Below, one piece after another: positions 1-8,521 of a stretch of DNA of 64,000 bases. The stretch spans positions 1 to 64,000 of the forward strand of contig NZ_JNYE01000005.1 in assembly GCF_000717185.1 (NCBI RefSeq). The letters are read 5' to 3'. The position numbers and the translations under genes are program-made. The notes beneath the pieces were generated by a model. It saw nothing but the letters and a program-made list of their open reading frames with translations. It was not told where the DNA came from and did not search any database. How positions within the stretch are numbered: position 1 is the stretch's first letter; every line of letters begins with the position of its first letter. The stretch is from Kitasatospora phosalacinea (lineage in GTDB: Bacteria; Actinomycetota; Actinomycetes; Streptomycetales; Streptomycetaceae).

Positions 1-2052
1 CAGCCCACCCATCCCCACCCCGCCGACCCCCAGCCCGCCCATCCCCAGCCCGCCGACGCCCAGCCCGCCCTGGTCGCCTTCGCCCTCTCGACGGCCGGCC
101 GACTCGCTGCCCGCGACGGCGAGTTGCCGCTGTCCGAGCTGGCCGCGCGCCTGCCCCGCGGGCGGGAGCGGCAGTTGCTGGACGCGCTGCGCCCCCGGCT
201 CGACGCGGAGAGCCGACAGGGTCGCACCGGGCTGCTGTTCGCCCTGGTGCGCGCCCTGGGCGGACGGGCCGGGCAGTTGCCGGAACTCGACGAACGCCTG
301 GCCGACGCCACCCGGGACCCGCGGGAGCGGACCGCCGCCGAGGCCCTGGGGCTGTGGTTGCAGCCGCGCGCCGGGCGCGCCGCGAAGGTGGTGGCGACGC
401 TCGCCCACGACCCGTCCGCCGTGTTCTGCGCCCCCGTGCTGCGGCACGCCGCCCTCGCCCGCACCGACCTGCTGGACCGGGCGCTGGCCGAACGGCCGCC
501 CACCGGGCGCTTCCTGCGCCCCGGCCGGCCCCGCCCGCTGCCGCCCGTCCACGACCCCGCCCGCTGGACGCCCCGCCAGGTGGAGCGGGCCGCCGGGCTG
601 TGCGCGCAGGCCGCCGCCGACCCGGGGCTGACCGCCGAGCAGCGGGCCGCCGCGCTCACCCGGGCCGCCCGGCTGCTGGAGCCCGGCGCCGCCGTGGTGC
701 GCCGCCACCTCGACGATCCGGAGCCGCTGCTCGCCGACACCGCCCTGGCCGCGCTGGCCCGGACGTCCGACCCGCTCACCGTCCTGCCCGAACTGCTGGC
801 GCACGCCGGGGGCGACCGGGCGAAGGTCGCGGTGTACGCCGCCGGGCGGGCCGCCCGGCAGGCCGATCCGGAGCAACTGGCCCCGCTGCTAGGCGAGTTG
901 GCCTCCCGCACCGGTGGCGCCAAGGTCACCGCCCGCAAGGAGGCCGTCCGGCTGGCCGCGGCACTGCTGCCGCCCGCACGGGCCGCCGAGGTGCTGGTTG
1001 CCGCCTTCCACGCCCCCGGGCAGCACGCCGACGTCCGGGCCGCCGCGGCCGCGCACTGCCAGGGCCTGCTGGACGCCGACCCGGTCTGGGCGCTGCTCGC
1101 CGAAGCCGCCGCCGCGCCCGAACCGCAGCTGCGCCGGGCCGTCGCCGCGCAACCGCCGGGCCTGCTGCCGGAACGCCACCGGGCCCGCTACGCCCGGCTG
1201 GTGGCCGCGGTCGCCGCCGGGGCGGACGCCGACCCGAGGATCGACCCGAGGACCGACCCGGAGCCCACCCGGGCGGCGCTCAAGGCACTGCCCGGGTGGG
1301 CCCGGTACGCGCCGGACGTCGCCGAGGTGCTGCCCGCCGCGGTCACCGACCTCGACGACCGCGCCACCTGGCGGACCGCCTCGCTCGCCCTGCGCGCCCT
1401 GGCCGTCTCCGACCTGCCCCACCCGACCGGCGGCGCCGCACCCGGCAGCCTGCTCCACCGGACGCTGGCCGCACTGCTGGCCGCCGCCCCCGGCACCGCC
1501 GCACCCCGCACCGCCGAACCCCGCACCGCCGCGCCCTCGGTGGCCCGCGACCAGCCCGTCCGGCAGCGGATCGAGTCGCTGACCGCCGTCCCGACCGTGC
1601 TCCGCCACCGGGACGTCCGGCTCGCGCTGGCCGAACAGCTGTGCCCGCACGAGGAGTTGCTCGACCTGCGGGCCGTACTGCTGGCCCGGGTCGCGGAGCC
1701 GGCCGGGGCCGGACGGGCGGGGAGCGGCTTCGGGGCCGACGTCGCCCGGCTGGCCGGGGCCCTCGCCGACCGCCCGGTGCTGGCGGCCCGGCTGGCGGCC
1801 CGACTCGCCGGGATCGTCGCGGGCAGCTCCCCGCTGCCGACCGCCGCCGACACCGCCGCCCCCGATGCGCTGCTCTCCCTGCTGCCCGGCCGCGGCCCCG
1901 CGCTCGGCCTGTTCGCCGCCGCCCTCGCCGAGCAGCTCGGCACCCGCTGCGCCTGGACCGGCCGCTGGCTGCCGCTGCTGGCGGCCCTGCGCACCCACCC
2001 CAACGCCGAGGTCCGCTCCGCCGCCGGGGCGGTGACCGTCGCACCGGAGTAA
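1..2052 (+). CDS. HEAT/armadillo-like helical repeat protein, 5' end outside the window
   Basis: The frame is open from the first base, so the true start lies outside the window; the TTG at 124 is only an internal candidate. The visible part begins with a short His/Gln/Pro/Ala repeat and then becomes an almost all-helical, Ala/Leu/Arg-rich protein with repeated patterns such as LLADTALAALART and VRAAAAAHCQGLL, as in HEAT or armadillo solenoids. No signal peptide, membrane segment or catalytic motif is visible. Proteins of this kind usually act as scaffolds in large protein-protein interactions; the partner cannot be named from here. It stops just before a 13-bp tandem repeat. The family is an inference from composition; that it is a gene is well supported by codon bias over about 680 codons. 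Confidence 0.75.
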   Translation, partial: QPTHPHPADPQPAHPQPADAQPALVAFALSTAGRLAARDGELPLSELAARLPRGRERQLLDALRPRLDAESRQGRTGLLFALVRALGGRAGQLPELDERLADATRDPRERTAAEALGLWLQPRAGRAAKVVATLAHDPSAVFCAPVLRHAALARTDLLDRALAERPPTGRFLRPGRPRPLPPVHDPARWTPRQVERAAGLCAQAAADPGLTAEQRAAALTRAARLLEPGAAVVRRHLDDPEPLLADTALAALARTSDPLTVLPELLAHAGGDRAKVAVYAAGRAARQADPEQLAPLLGELASRTGGAKVTARKEAVRLAAALLPPARAAEVLVAAFHAPGQHADVRAAAAAHCQGLLDADPVWALLAEAAAAPEPQLRRAVAAQPPGLLPERHRARYARLVAAVAAGADADPRIDPRTDPEPTRAALKALPGWARYAPDVAEVLPAAVTDLDDRATWRTASLALRALAVSDLPHPTGGAAPGSLLHRTLAALLAAAPGTAAPRTAEPRTAAPSVARDQPVRQRIESLTAVPTVLRHRDVRLALAEQLCPHEELLDLRAVLLARVAEPAGAGRAGSGFGADVARLAGALADRPVLAARLAARLAGIVAGSSPLPTAADTAAPDALLSLLPGRGPALGLFAAALAEQLGTRCAWTGRWLPLLAALRTHPNAEVRSAAGAVTVAPE

Positions 2053-2120
2053 AACCGGGCGGTGAAACCGGGCAGTGAACCCGGGCAGTGAACCCGGGCG
2101 GTGAAACCGGGTAGTGAACC
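2052..2120. repeat. 13-bp tandem repeat, five copies
   Basis: The core GTGAAnCC recurs with exact 13-bp spacing (GTGA at 2062, 2075, 2088, 2101 and 2114). The array begins at the stop codon of the upstream gene and is followed by about 125 bp of ordinary leader before the Nudix gene. Copies differ only at one or two positions, which fits recent slippage duplication. Confidence 0.85.
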
Positions 2121-2235
2121 CAAACGTCGCCCGGTCAAGTGAACGAGCGGCGCGCCCGGTTGACGGAACGCCACGGGAGGGTGACGTTTCGTCAGCTTCG
2201 TTGACCGTCCGGGTCCGTCCGGGACCACCCAGGAC

Positions 2236-2248
2236 TACGATCGATCAA
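2236..2248 (+). promoter_or_regulatory. -10 box of a probable leaderless promoter for the Nudix gene
   Basis: TACGAT (2236-2241) fits the TAnnnT -10 consensus and ends 6 nt before the ATG at 2248, so transcription would begin at the start codon. There is no Shine-Dalgarno sequence. No good -35 box is visible at the ideal distance. Confidence 0.45.
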
Positions 2249-2811
2249 TGACGGACACCACACGCAGAGCAAGCGACAGCGCCGAACTGGCGGCCCGGTA
2301 CCCGGCCCTGCACGCGCCGCAGCGCTGGGAGTGGGGCGGCATCGACGCCCAGTTCAGCACCGAGCAGCCACCCGACGAGCTGGTCACCAACATCCACCTG
2401 GTCGGCTTCGCCGAGGGCCGCGTCGTCCTGTGCCGGGACGTCCGCGGTCACTGGTTCCTCCCCGGCGGCACCCGCGAGGCCGCCGAGAGCATCGAGTCCT
2501 GCCTGGAGCGCGAACTGCGCGAGGAGGCCGGCGCCCGCCTGCTCTCCCCGCCGACCTGGATCGGCCACCACCTCGCCGTCTCCGACGGCCCGGTCCCCTA
2601 CCGCCCCTGGCAGCCCCACCCGGTCAAGGCCTGGCTCTGGGGCTGGGCCGACGTCCTGGTCGACTCCGCCCCCACCAACCCCGACGACGGCGAACAGGTC
2701 GTCGAAGTCCGCCCCGTCCCCCCCGAGGAGGCCCGGCGCCTCCTCTCCCAGTACCGCGAACCCTGGTGGCCCGAACTCATCGCCCTGGCCGTCGAGTCCC
2801 GCACCGGCTGA
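2248..2811 (+). CDS. Nudix hydrolase
   Basis: 187 aa. The complete Nudix box Gx5Ex7REUxEExGU is visible at about residues 72-95 (GTREAAE, then RELREEAGA), preceded by the typical strand LVGFAEGRVVLCRD and the HWFLPGG turn. Nudix enzymes hydrolyse a nucleoside diphosphate linked to another group, using Mg held by the Glu residues of the box. The substrate cannot be told: the rest is short and there is no fused domain. The start is the ATG at 2248 with a leaderless-type -10 box. The gene is convergent with tex, with a hairpin between them. Cytoplasmic and single-domain. Confidence 0.92.
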   Translation: MTDTTRRASDSAELAARYPALHAPQRWEWGGIDAQFSTEQPPDELVTNIHLVGFAEGRVVLCRDVRGHWFLPGGTREAAESIESCLERELREEAGARLLSPPTWIGHHLAVSDGPVPYRPWQPHPVKAWLWGWADVLVDSAPTNPDDGEQVVEVRPVPPEEARRLLSQYREPWWPELIALAVESRTG

Positions 2812-2836
2812 GGGGCGGCCCGGCCCGACCGCCCCT
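2811..2836. terminator. Hairpin between convergent Nudix and tex genes
   Basis: AGGGGCGG (2811-2818) pairs perfectly with CCGCCCCT (2829-2836) around a 10-nt loop. It starts on the last base of the Nudix stop codon and lies just before the tex stop on the other strand, so it can serve both. No T tract, which is usual in this group. Confidence 0.6.
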
Positions 2837-2845
2837 CGGGGTGCG

Positions 2846-5176
2846 CTACTTGCCCAGGCCCGCGCGGCGGAGGGCGTCGGCCATGGCGGAGTTGGCGGGG
2901 GCCGCCGGGGAGCCGCTGTTCGGACGGCGGTCCTGGCGCGGGGGGCGGGAGTCGCGGCGGGGGGCCTGGTCGCGCCGGTTGCCGCCGCCGGGGGCGGGGG
3001 CGGTGGTGTCGTCGTCGAGGCGGAGCGTCAGGCCGATCCGCTTGCGCTGGACGTCGACGGCGGTGACCTTGGCGCGGACGATGTCGCCGGGCTTGACCAC
3101 CTCGCGCGGGTCCTTGACGAAGTTCTTCGACAGGGCGGAGACGTGCACCAGGCCGTCCTGGTGGACGCCGATGTCGACGAAGGCGCCGAAGGCGGCGACG
3201 TTGGTGACCACGCCCTCCAGCACCATGCCGACCTCCAGGTCGGAGATCTTCTCGACGCCGTCCTTGAAGGTGGCGGTCTGGAAGGCGGGTCGCGGGTCGC
3301 GGCCGGGCTTGTCGAGCTCGCCGAGGATGTCGGTGACGGTCGGGACGCCGAAGGTGTCGTCGGCGAAGTCGCCGGGCCGCAGCGAGCGCAGCACCGCGCC
3401 GTTGCCGATCAGTTCGCCGAGCTTCCCGCCGGTGGTGGCGAGGATCCGGCGGACCACGGGGTACGCCTCGGGGTGGACGGCCGAGGCGTCCAGCGGGTCG
3501 TCGCCGTCGGGGATGCGCAGGAAGCCCGCGCACTGCTCGAACGCCTTGGGGCCGAGCCGGGCGACGTCCTTGAGCGCGCGCCGGGTGCGGAACGGGCCGT
3601 TGGCGTCGCGGTGGGCGACGATGTTGTCGGCGAGGGTGCCGGTGATGCCGGAGACCCGGGTGAGCAGCGGCGCGGAGGCGGTGTTGACGTCGACGCCGAC
3701 GGCGTTGACGCAGTCCTCGACGACGGCGTCCAGCGAGCGGGAGAGCTTGAGTTCGCTGAGGTCGTGCTGGTACTGGCCGACGCCGATCGACTTGGGGTCG
3801 ATCTTGACGAGTTCGGCCAGCGGGTCCTGGAGGCGGCGGGCGATGGAGACGGCGCCGCGGATCGACACGTCCAGCCCGGGGAGTTCCTGGGCGGCGAACG
3901 CGGAGGCGGAGTAGACGGAGGCGCCGGCCTCGCTGACCATCACCTTGGTGAGGCCGAGCTCGGGGTGGCGCTTGATCAGGTCGGCGGCGAGCCGGTCGGT
4001 CTCCCGGGAGGCGGTGCCGTTGCCGATCGCGACCAGGTCGACCCGGTGCTGGGCGGCGAGCCGGGCCAGGGCGGCGAGCGCGGCGTCCCACTTGTTGGCG
4101 GGCTGGTGCGGGTAGATCGTCTCGTGCGCGACGACCTTTCCGGTGGCGTCGACCACGGCGACCTTGACGCCGGTGCGGAAGCCCGGGTCGAGGCCCATGG
4201 TGGCGCGCGTGCCCGCGGGGGCCGCGAGCAGCAGGTCGCGCAGGTTGGCGGCGAAGACCCGCACCGCCTCGTCCTCGGCCTCGGCCCGCAGCCGGGTGCG
4301 CAGGTCGATGCCGAGCCGCACCAGGATCCGGGTGCGCCAGGCCCAGCGGACGGTGTCGGTGAGCCACCTGTCGGCGGGGCGGCCGCGGTCGGCGATGCCG
4401 AAGCGGGCGGCGATCCGCTGCTCGTAGTCGCTCGCGCCGGGCAGGTCGGCCTCCTGCTCGCCGTCGTACGGGGAGAGGTCGAGGTCGAGGACCTCCTCCT
4501 TCTCGCCGCGCAGCATGGCCAGGATCCGGTGCGAGGGCAGCTTCGTGTAGGGCTCGGCGAAGTCGAAGTAGTCGGCGAACTTGGCGCCGTCCTGCTCCTT
4601 GCCGTCGCGGACCTTCGCGACCAGCCGCCCGCGCGTCCACATCCGCTCGCGCAGCGAGCCGACCAGGTCGGCGTCCTCGCCGAAGCGCTCGACCAGGATG
4701 GCGCGGGCGCCCTCCAGGGCGGCGGGCGCGTCGGCGACCTGCTCGTTCAGGAAGGTCGCGGCGAGGGCGGACGGGTCCCGGGTCGGGTCGGCGAGCAGGG
4801 TGTCGGCGAGCGGTTCGAGGCCGGCCTCGCGGGCGATCTGCGCCTTGGTGCGCCGCTTGGGCTTGTACGGGAGGTAGATGTCCTCCAGCCGGGCCTTGGA
4901 GTCGGCGGCGAGGATCTGCGCGCGCAGCGCGTCGTCCAGCTTGCCCTGGGCCGCGACGGACTCCAGGACGGCGGTGCGGCGCTCCTCCAGCTCGCGCAGG
5001 TACCGCAGCCGCTCCTCGAGGGTGCGCAGCTGGGTGTCGTCGAGGGCGCCGGTGGCCTCCTTGCGGTACCGGGCGATGAAGGGCACGGTCGCACCGCCGT
5101 CGAGCAGGCCGACGGCGGCCTGCACCTGGTTCTCGCGGACGCCGAGCTCTTCGGCGATCTTGCGTTCGACGGGCAT
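2846..5176 (-). CDS. tex: Tex, RNA-binding transcription accessory protein
   Basis: 776 aa, the normal Tex length. Order from the N-terminus: helical Tex N domain with the signature TVPFIARYRKEATGALDD (about 30-50) and KPKRRTKAQIAREAGLEPLA; a YqgF/RNase H-like fold starting ATMGLDPGFRTGVKVAVVD; a helix-hairpin-helix segment (VGVDVNTASAPLLTRVSGI); and a C-terminal S1 domain (GMVLEGVVTNVAAFGAFVDIG) followed by an Arg/Asn-rich tail. Tex is a conserved nucleic-acid-binding protein that affects transcription and RNA handling. I chose the ATG at 5176; in-frame GTGs at 5182 and 5194 are alternatives behind AAGGGG. A much longer open frame upstream runs antisense to the GT87 gene and is not real. Confidence 0.96.
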   Translation of the reverse strand: MPVERKIAEELGVRENQVQAAVGLLDGGATVPFIARYRKEATGALDDTQLRTLEERLRYLRELEERRTAVLESVAAQGKLDDALRAQILAADSKARLEDIYLPYKPKRRTKAQIAREAGLEPLADTLLADPTRDPSALAATFLNEQVADAPAALEGARAILVERFGEDADLVGSLRERMWTRGRLVAKVRDGKEQDGAKFADYFDFAEPYTKLPSHRILAMLRGEKEEVLDLDLSPYDGEQEADLPGASDYEQRIAARFGIADRGRPADRWLTDTVRWAWRTRILVRLGIDLRTRLRAEAEDEAVRVFAANLRDLLLAAPAGTRATMGLDPGFRTGVKVAVVDATGKVVAHETIYPHQPANKWDAALAALARLAAQHRVDLVAIGNGTASRETDRLAADLIKRHPELGLTKVMVSEAGASVYSASAFAAQELPGLDVSIRGAVSIARRLQDPLAELVKIDPKSIGVGQYQHDLSELKLSRSLDAVVEDCVNAVGVDVNTASAPLLTRVSGITGTLADNIVAHRDANGPFRTRRALKDVARLGPKAFEQCAGFLRIPDGDDPLDASAVHPEAYPVVRRILATTGGKLGELIGNGAVLRSLRPGDFADDTFGVPTVTDILGELDKPGRDPRPAFQTATFKDGVEKISDLEVGMVLEGVVTNVAAFGAFVDIGVHQDGLVHVSALSKNFVKDPREVVKPGDIVRAKVTAVDVQRKRIGLTLRLDDDTTAPAPGGGNRRDQAPRRDSRPPRQDRRPNSGSPAAPANSAMADALRRAGLGK

Positions 5177-5425
5177 GGTCACGGTGCCGGTCACCCCTTC
5201 TGACGGTTGCGCGGTTCGCCCGTGCATTCTGGCAGGTCCGGCCGACAGCGGTCGGTGCTCCGGGTGGCGGGCGGGGGCGTGGCGCTTTCCGGGGAGGTCC
5301 GGGGACACGCGAGGGAGCGGCCCGGAGGGTGCCCCGATCGTCTGATATGAGAGACGAACCGCTGTTTCGCGACCACTGGTCCGGGGCCCCCGCCCCGGGA
5401 CCTCACCCAGAGCGCACTGGAGGAC

Positions 5426-6745
5426 ATGGTGGCGCAGGCCCCCGCCCCGGCCGTCCGGACACCCGCCCGGCCGGTCCGCTGGACCCGCCCCACCACCTGG
5501 CCCCGCGAGGTCCTCGCCCTGGCCGCGTACTGGATCGCCAGCCGGGTGCTGATGATCGGCCTGATCCGCTCCGGCCGGACCGAGCCCGCCGTCGAGGTGC
5601 ACCGGCTCTACCAGGGCTGGTACCAGGTCCTGCGCACCGGCACCTTCCCGGTCGACGACGTCACCTGGCAGTACCCGCCGGGCGCCGCGCTGCCGATGCT
5701 CGCCCCGGGCCTGCTGCCGTTCCTGACGTACCTGCAGGCCTTCGTGCTGCTGGTGCTGCTGGCCGACGCCGCCGTACAGGCCGCCCTGCTGGCGGCCGGG
5801 CGCGGGGCGGGGCGCTCCGACTGGGGGGCCTGGGCCTGGGTGCTGGCCCTGCCGCTGCTGCTCGGACTGCCGTACGGCCGCTACGACCTGCCCGCCACCG
5901 CGCTCGCGGTCGGCGCGCTGCTGCTGCTCCCGAACCGGCCGAAGCTGGGCGGGGCGCTGGCCGGGATCGGCGCGATGGTCAAGGTGTGGCCCGCGCTGAC
6001 CGTGCTGGGCACCCCGCGCGGCCGCACCACCCGGCAGGCCTGGACCGCCGCCGCCGTCTCGGCGCTCGCCCTGCTGCTGGTCTTCGCCGCGCTCTTCGAC
6101 CACACCTTCGACTTCCTGCACGCCCAGCGCGGCCGCGGCGTGGAGATCGAGTCGCTGGGCGGCAGCGTCCTCCAGGTGGCCCGGCAGTTCGGCTGGTCCG
6201 GGCGGGTCGAGCAGCACTACGGCTCGATCGAGTTCCTCGGCCCGTACGTGCACCGGATCTCGCAGCTGTCGCTGCTGCTGTCCTTCGCCGCGTTCGCCTG
6301 GCTGCTGCTGTGGCGCGTCCGGGCCCGGCGCTGGACGGCCGCCACCCCGTACGACGCGGCGCTCAGCGCGGTGCTGCTGTTCACCGTCACCAGCCGGGTG
6401 ATCTCCCCGCAGTACCTGGTCTGGCTGATCGGCCTGGCCGCGGTCTGCCTGAGCGTGGAGTGCACCACCCAGCGGCCGGTCGCGCTCCTGCTGCTGCCCG
6501 CGATCGGCGTCACCACCGTCGACTACCCGCTGTTCTTCGACGCGATGCAGGTCGGGGGCTGGTGGCCGACCGGCGTCATCCTCGCCCGCAACGGGCTGCT
6601 GCTGGCCGCCGCGGTCTGGTCCGCGGCCCGGCTGTGGCGGGCCACCGTCACCCGCGCACCCGCGCCCCGCCCCGACGCCGACGCCCCCGACGCGCCCGGC
6701 GACCCGCGGAGCGACCCGGACCCGGACCACGTCCCCGCGGCCTGA
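5426..6745 (+). CDS. GT87-type polytopic mannosyltransferase (DUF2029)
   Basis: 439 aa with about ten hydrophobic segments, for example ALAAYWIASRVLMIGLI (about 33-50), AFVLLVLLADAAVQAALLAAG and ALLLVFAALF. The luminal motif YQGWYQVLRTGTFPVDDVTWQYPPGA near the N-terminus is typical of GT-C polyprenyl-phosphate-mannose-dependent enzymes of the DUF2029/GT87 family, which add mannose on the outer side of the membrane. The ATG at 5426 or the adjacent GTG at 5429 follows GGAGG. The C-terminal tail (from about 400) is Asp/Pro-rich and cytoplasmic. The acceptor is unknown. The gene stands alone between tex, transcribed away from it, and the PPOX gene. Confidence 0.85.
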   Translation: MVAQAPAPAVRTPARPVRWTRPTTWPREVLALAAYWIASRVLMIGLIRSGRTEPAVEVHRLYQGWYQVLRTGTFPVDDVTWQYPPGAALPMLAPGLLPFLTYLQAFVLLVLLADAAVQAALLAAGRGAGRSDWGAWAWVLALPLLLGLPYGRYDLPATALAVGALLLLPNRPKLGGALAGIGAMVKVWPALTVLGTPRGRTTRQAWTAAAVSALALLLVFAALFDHTFDFLHAQRGRGVEIESLGGSVLQVARQFGWSGRVEQHYGSIEFLGPYVHRISQLSLLLSFAAFAWLLLWRVRARRWTAATPYDAALSAVLLFTVTSRVISPQYLVWLIGLAAVCLSVECTTQRPVALLLLPAIGVTTVDYPLFFDAMQVGGWWPTGVILARNGLLLAAAVWSAARLWRATVTRAPAPRPDADAPDAPGDPRSDPDPDHVPAA

Positions 6746-6756
6746 GCCCCCTGCCG

Positions 6757-6783
6757 CTGACTCCCCGTCAGGGGACGTACACT
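6757..6783 (+). promoter_or_regulatory. Promoter of a leaderless PPOX-fold gene
   Basis: CTGACT (6757-6762) and TACACT (6778-6783) resemble -35 and -10 boxes with a short 15-nt spacer. The -10 box ends 6 nt before the ATG at 6790 and no Shine-Dalgarno sequence is present. Confidence 0.45.
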
Positions 6784-6789
6784 CCCCCA

Positions 6790-7194
6790 ATGGCCGACAC
6801 CGCGCTGGACCGGCTCGCCGCCGGCAAGTACCTGCTGATCACCAGCTACAAGAAGGACGGCAGCGCCGTCCCCACCCCCGTGTGGGTGGTCCGGGACGGC
6901 GACACCCTCGGGGCGTGGACCGCCGCCGACTCCTGGAAGGTCAAGCGGATCCGGCGGCGCGGCGAGGTCCTGGTCGGCCCGTGCGACGTGCGCGGCAACC
7001 CGAGCGGCAAGTCGCTGCCCGCCACCGCCGAGATCGCCGACGCCGACACCACCGAACGCTACCGGCAGCTGATCGCCCGCAAGTACGGGCTGATCGGGCG
7101 GCTCACCCTGTTCGGCAGCCGACTGCGCCGCGGGAAGGGCGGCACGGTCGGCATCACCGTGCGACTGGACGGCCAGGCCCAGGCCCGGCCCTAG
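6790..7194 (+). CDS. PPOX-class, probably F420-dependent, flavin/deazaflavin reductase
   Basis: 134 aa, the usual size of the small split-barrel (PNPOx-like) family. Diagnostic stretches are LAAGKYLLITSYKKDGSAVPTPVWVV (about 9-34), WKVKRIRRRGEVLVGPCDVRG and a C-terminal Tyr/Gly loop RKYGLIGRLTLFGSRL. Actinobacterial members commonly use F420 to reduce or bind small organic molecules; the substrate is not visible. Its TAG stop shares the palindrome CTAG with the stop of the small secreted gene on the other strand, so the two convergent frames overlap by 4 nt. Confidence 0.85.
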   Translation: MADTALDRLAAGKYLLITSYKKDGSAVPTPVWVVRDGDTLGAWTAADSWKVKRIRRRGEVLVGPCDVRGNPSGKSLPATAEIADADTTERYRQLIARKYGLIGRLTLFGSRLRRGKGGTVGITVRLDGQAQARP

Positions 7195-7480
7195 GCCGTG
7201 CAGAGGTACCGCTGGGTGTTCGCGAAGGCCACGCCGCCGACCCAGTAGTCGACGTCGTACTGCGCCTTGCACAGCCGCGCCTTGGGGATGGGGTAGGGGC
7301 CGGAACCCACCAGGACGAGGTCGCCGAGGTCCAGCGGGGGGTCACCGGGCTACGCCGGGGCGGTGTCCCCGGGGGACGCCGGGGGGGGTCGGAGGCGTTC
7401 GCCTGGGGGCCGGAGGCGAGGACGAGCAGCGGGACCGGCAGGGCCGTGGCGACGGCGGTGGCGAGTCGGCGGACCCTCAT
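7191..7480 (-). pseudogene. Small secreted protein, one frameshift in a G6 tract
   Basis: Starts at an ATG (7480) behind a strong GAAGGAGG. A clear signal peptide follows (MRVRRLATAVATALPVP, hydrophobic core, ANA cleavage region). The frame then enters meaningless Pro/Arg code, while the next frame carries a coherent C-terminus (LDLGDLVLVGSGPYPIP, then VDYWVGGVAFANTQRYLCTA and stop). A single added base in the G6 run at 7336-7341 would join the halves into one protein of about 97 aa with two Cys in the mature part. The function is unknown. Either a true pseudogene or a homopolymer sequencing error; the intact Shine-Dalgarno and both conserved-looking halves make an error or very recent loss likely. 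Confidence 0.6.
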
Positions 7481-7682
7481 GGGTGCGGGTTCCTCCTTCG
7501 GGCGTCCGGGCCCGCGGAGGTCCGAAGTCCCGGGCCCGGCCGGAGCGTTCGGCTCCGTACGCCGCATCCTGGCAGCGGCGGCGGGCGCCGGGAGACGCCA
7601 CGAGCCTGCGGTGCCCGGCGCCCGTCCGGCCGCCCGGGTGCAGTTGTCTGCCGGCGGGGGTGACAGTTCCGCCAGCGCGCGC

Positions 7683-8465
7683 TCAGCCCTCGTAGGGCAG
7701 CAGTTCCGGGCGCTTCGCCGGGCGGCCGTCGCCGGAGGAGCGTCCGCGCAGGCGGCGGCCGATCCACGGGCCGACGTGGGCGCCCAGCCAGCGCAGGTCG
7801 GCGCGGGCCCGCTCACCGCGGGTACGGGCGTCCGGCTCGGTCAGCGGCGCCCGCCAGTCCTCGGCGGACGGGCGGCCGAGCGCCTCCAGCACCGCCAGCG
7901 CGACCCGGCGGTGGCCCTCCGGGGAGAGGTGCAGCCGGTCCTCCGCCCAGAGCCTGCCGTCGTCGAACACCGGCGCCGAGAACAGGTCGACCAGCACCAC
8001 CCGGCCCGGGTGCTCGCGCACCACGCCCTCCACGAAGGCCTTCATCCGCAGGATGGCGGGCAGCAGGCGGCGGCTGCCCGCCATCCGCCGGGTCGGATCG
8101 GTGGAGGTGAACAGCACCACGGTGCGGCCCTCGGCGATCAGCTCGCGGGTGCACGCCCCGAGCAGCCGCTCGACCTCGGCCACGTCGCAGCCCGGCCGCA
8201 GCACGTCGTTCAGGCCGCCCGCCAGCGTCACCAGGTCGGCGTCGGTGGCCGCGGCCAGGTCGACCTGCTCGGCCCTGATCTGGCCGATCAGCTTGCCGCG
8301 GACCGCCAGGTTCGCGTACCGGAAGCCCTCCGCACCGGCCTCGGCGGCCAGCGCCGCCGCGACCCGGTCCGCCCAGCCGCGGAAGTGCCCGTCCGGGTGG
8401 ACGTCGTCGCACATCCCCTCCGTGAACGAGTCGCCCACCGCCACCATCGCCCGGTACTGCCGCAC
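7683..8465 (-). CDS. SGNH/GDSL-family hydrolase
   Basis: 260 aa. Block I AVGDSFTEG (about 9-17) holds the nucleophile Ser, the block III Asn is in LAGGLNDVLRPG, and the block V Asp/His pair is DRLHLSPEGH (about 190). These define the SGNH esterase/lipase fold. There is no signal peptide, so it is probably cytoplasmic. The GTG at 8465 lies 4 nt after AGGAGG; the Met at 8447 is a less likely alternative. It lies 56 bp after the second P450 on the same strand and may be in the same transcript, which would suit ester or acyl removal from a P450-made product (inference). Confidence 0.9.
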   Translation of the reverse strand: MRQYRAMVAVGDSFTEGMCDDVHPDGHFRGWADRVAAALAAEAGAEGFRYANLAVRGKLIGQIRAEQVDLAAATDADLVTLAGGLNDVLRPGCDVAEVERLLGACTRELIAEGRTVVLFTSTDPTRRMAGSRRLLPAILRMKAFVEGVVREHPGRVVLVDLFSAPVFDDGRLWAEDRLHLSPEGHRRVALAVLEALGRPSAEDWRAPLTEPDARTRGERARADLRWLGAHVGPWIGRRLRGRSSGDGRPAKRPELLPYEG

Positions 8466-8521
8466 ACCGCCTCCTGGGTCGTTCCCGATCGGCCCACCCT
8501 ACCGAGGCGTAACCGGCGCGC

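Noticed and set aside
3143..5203. 686-codon plus-strand frame opposite tex
   Set aside because: Composition (Val/Gly/Asp/Glu-rich, no family pattern) is the usual shadow of a high-GC gene; tex explains the region.
2846..6790. 1314-codon minus-strand frame starting far upstream of tex
   Set aside because: The part right of 5176 is low-complexity Gly/Gln/Arg code antisense to the GT87 gene, whose own codon bias and membrane pattern are clear.
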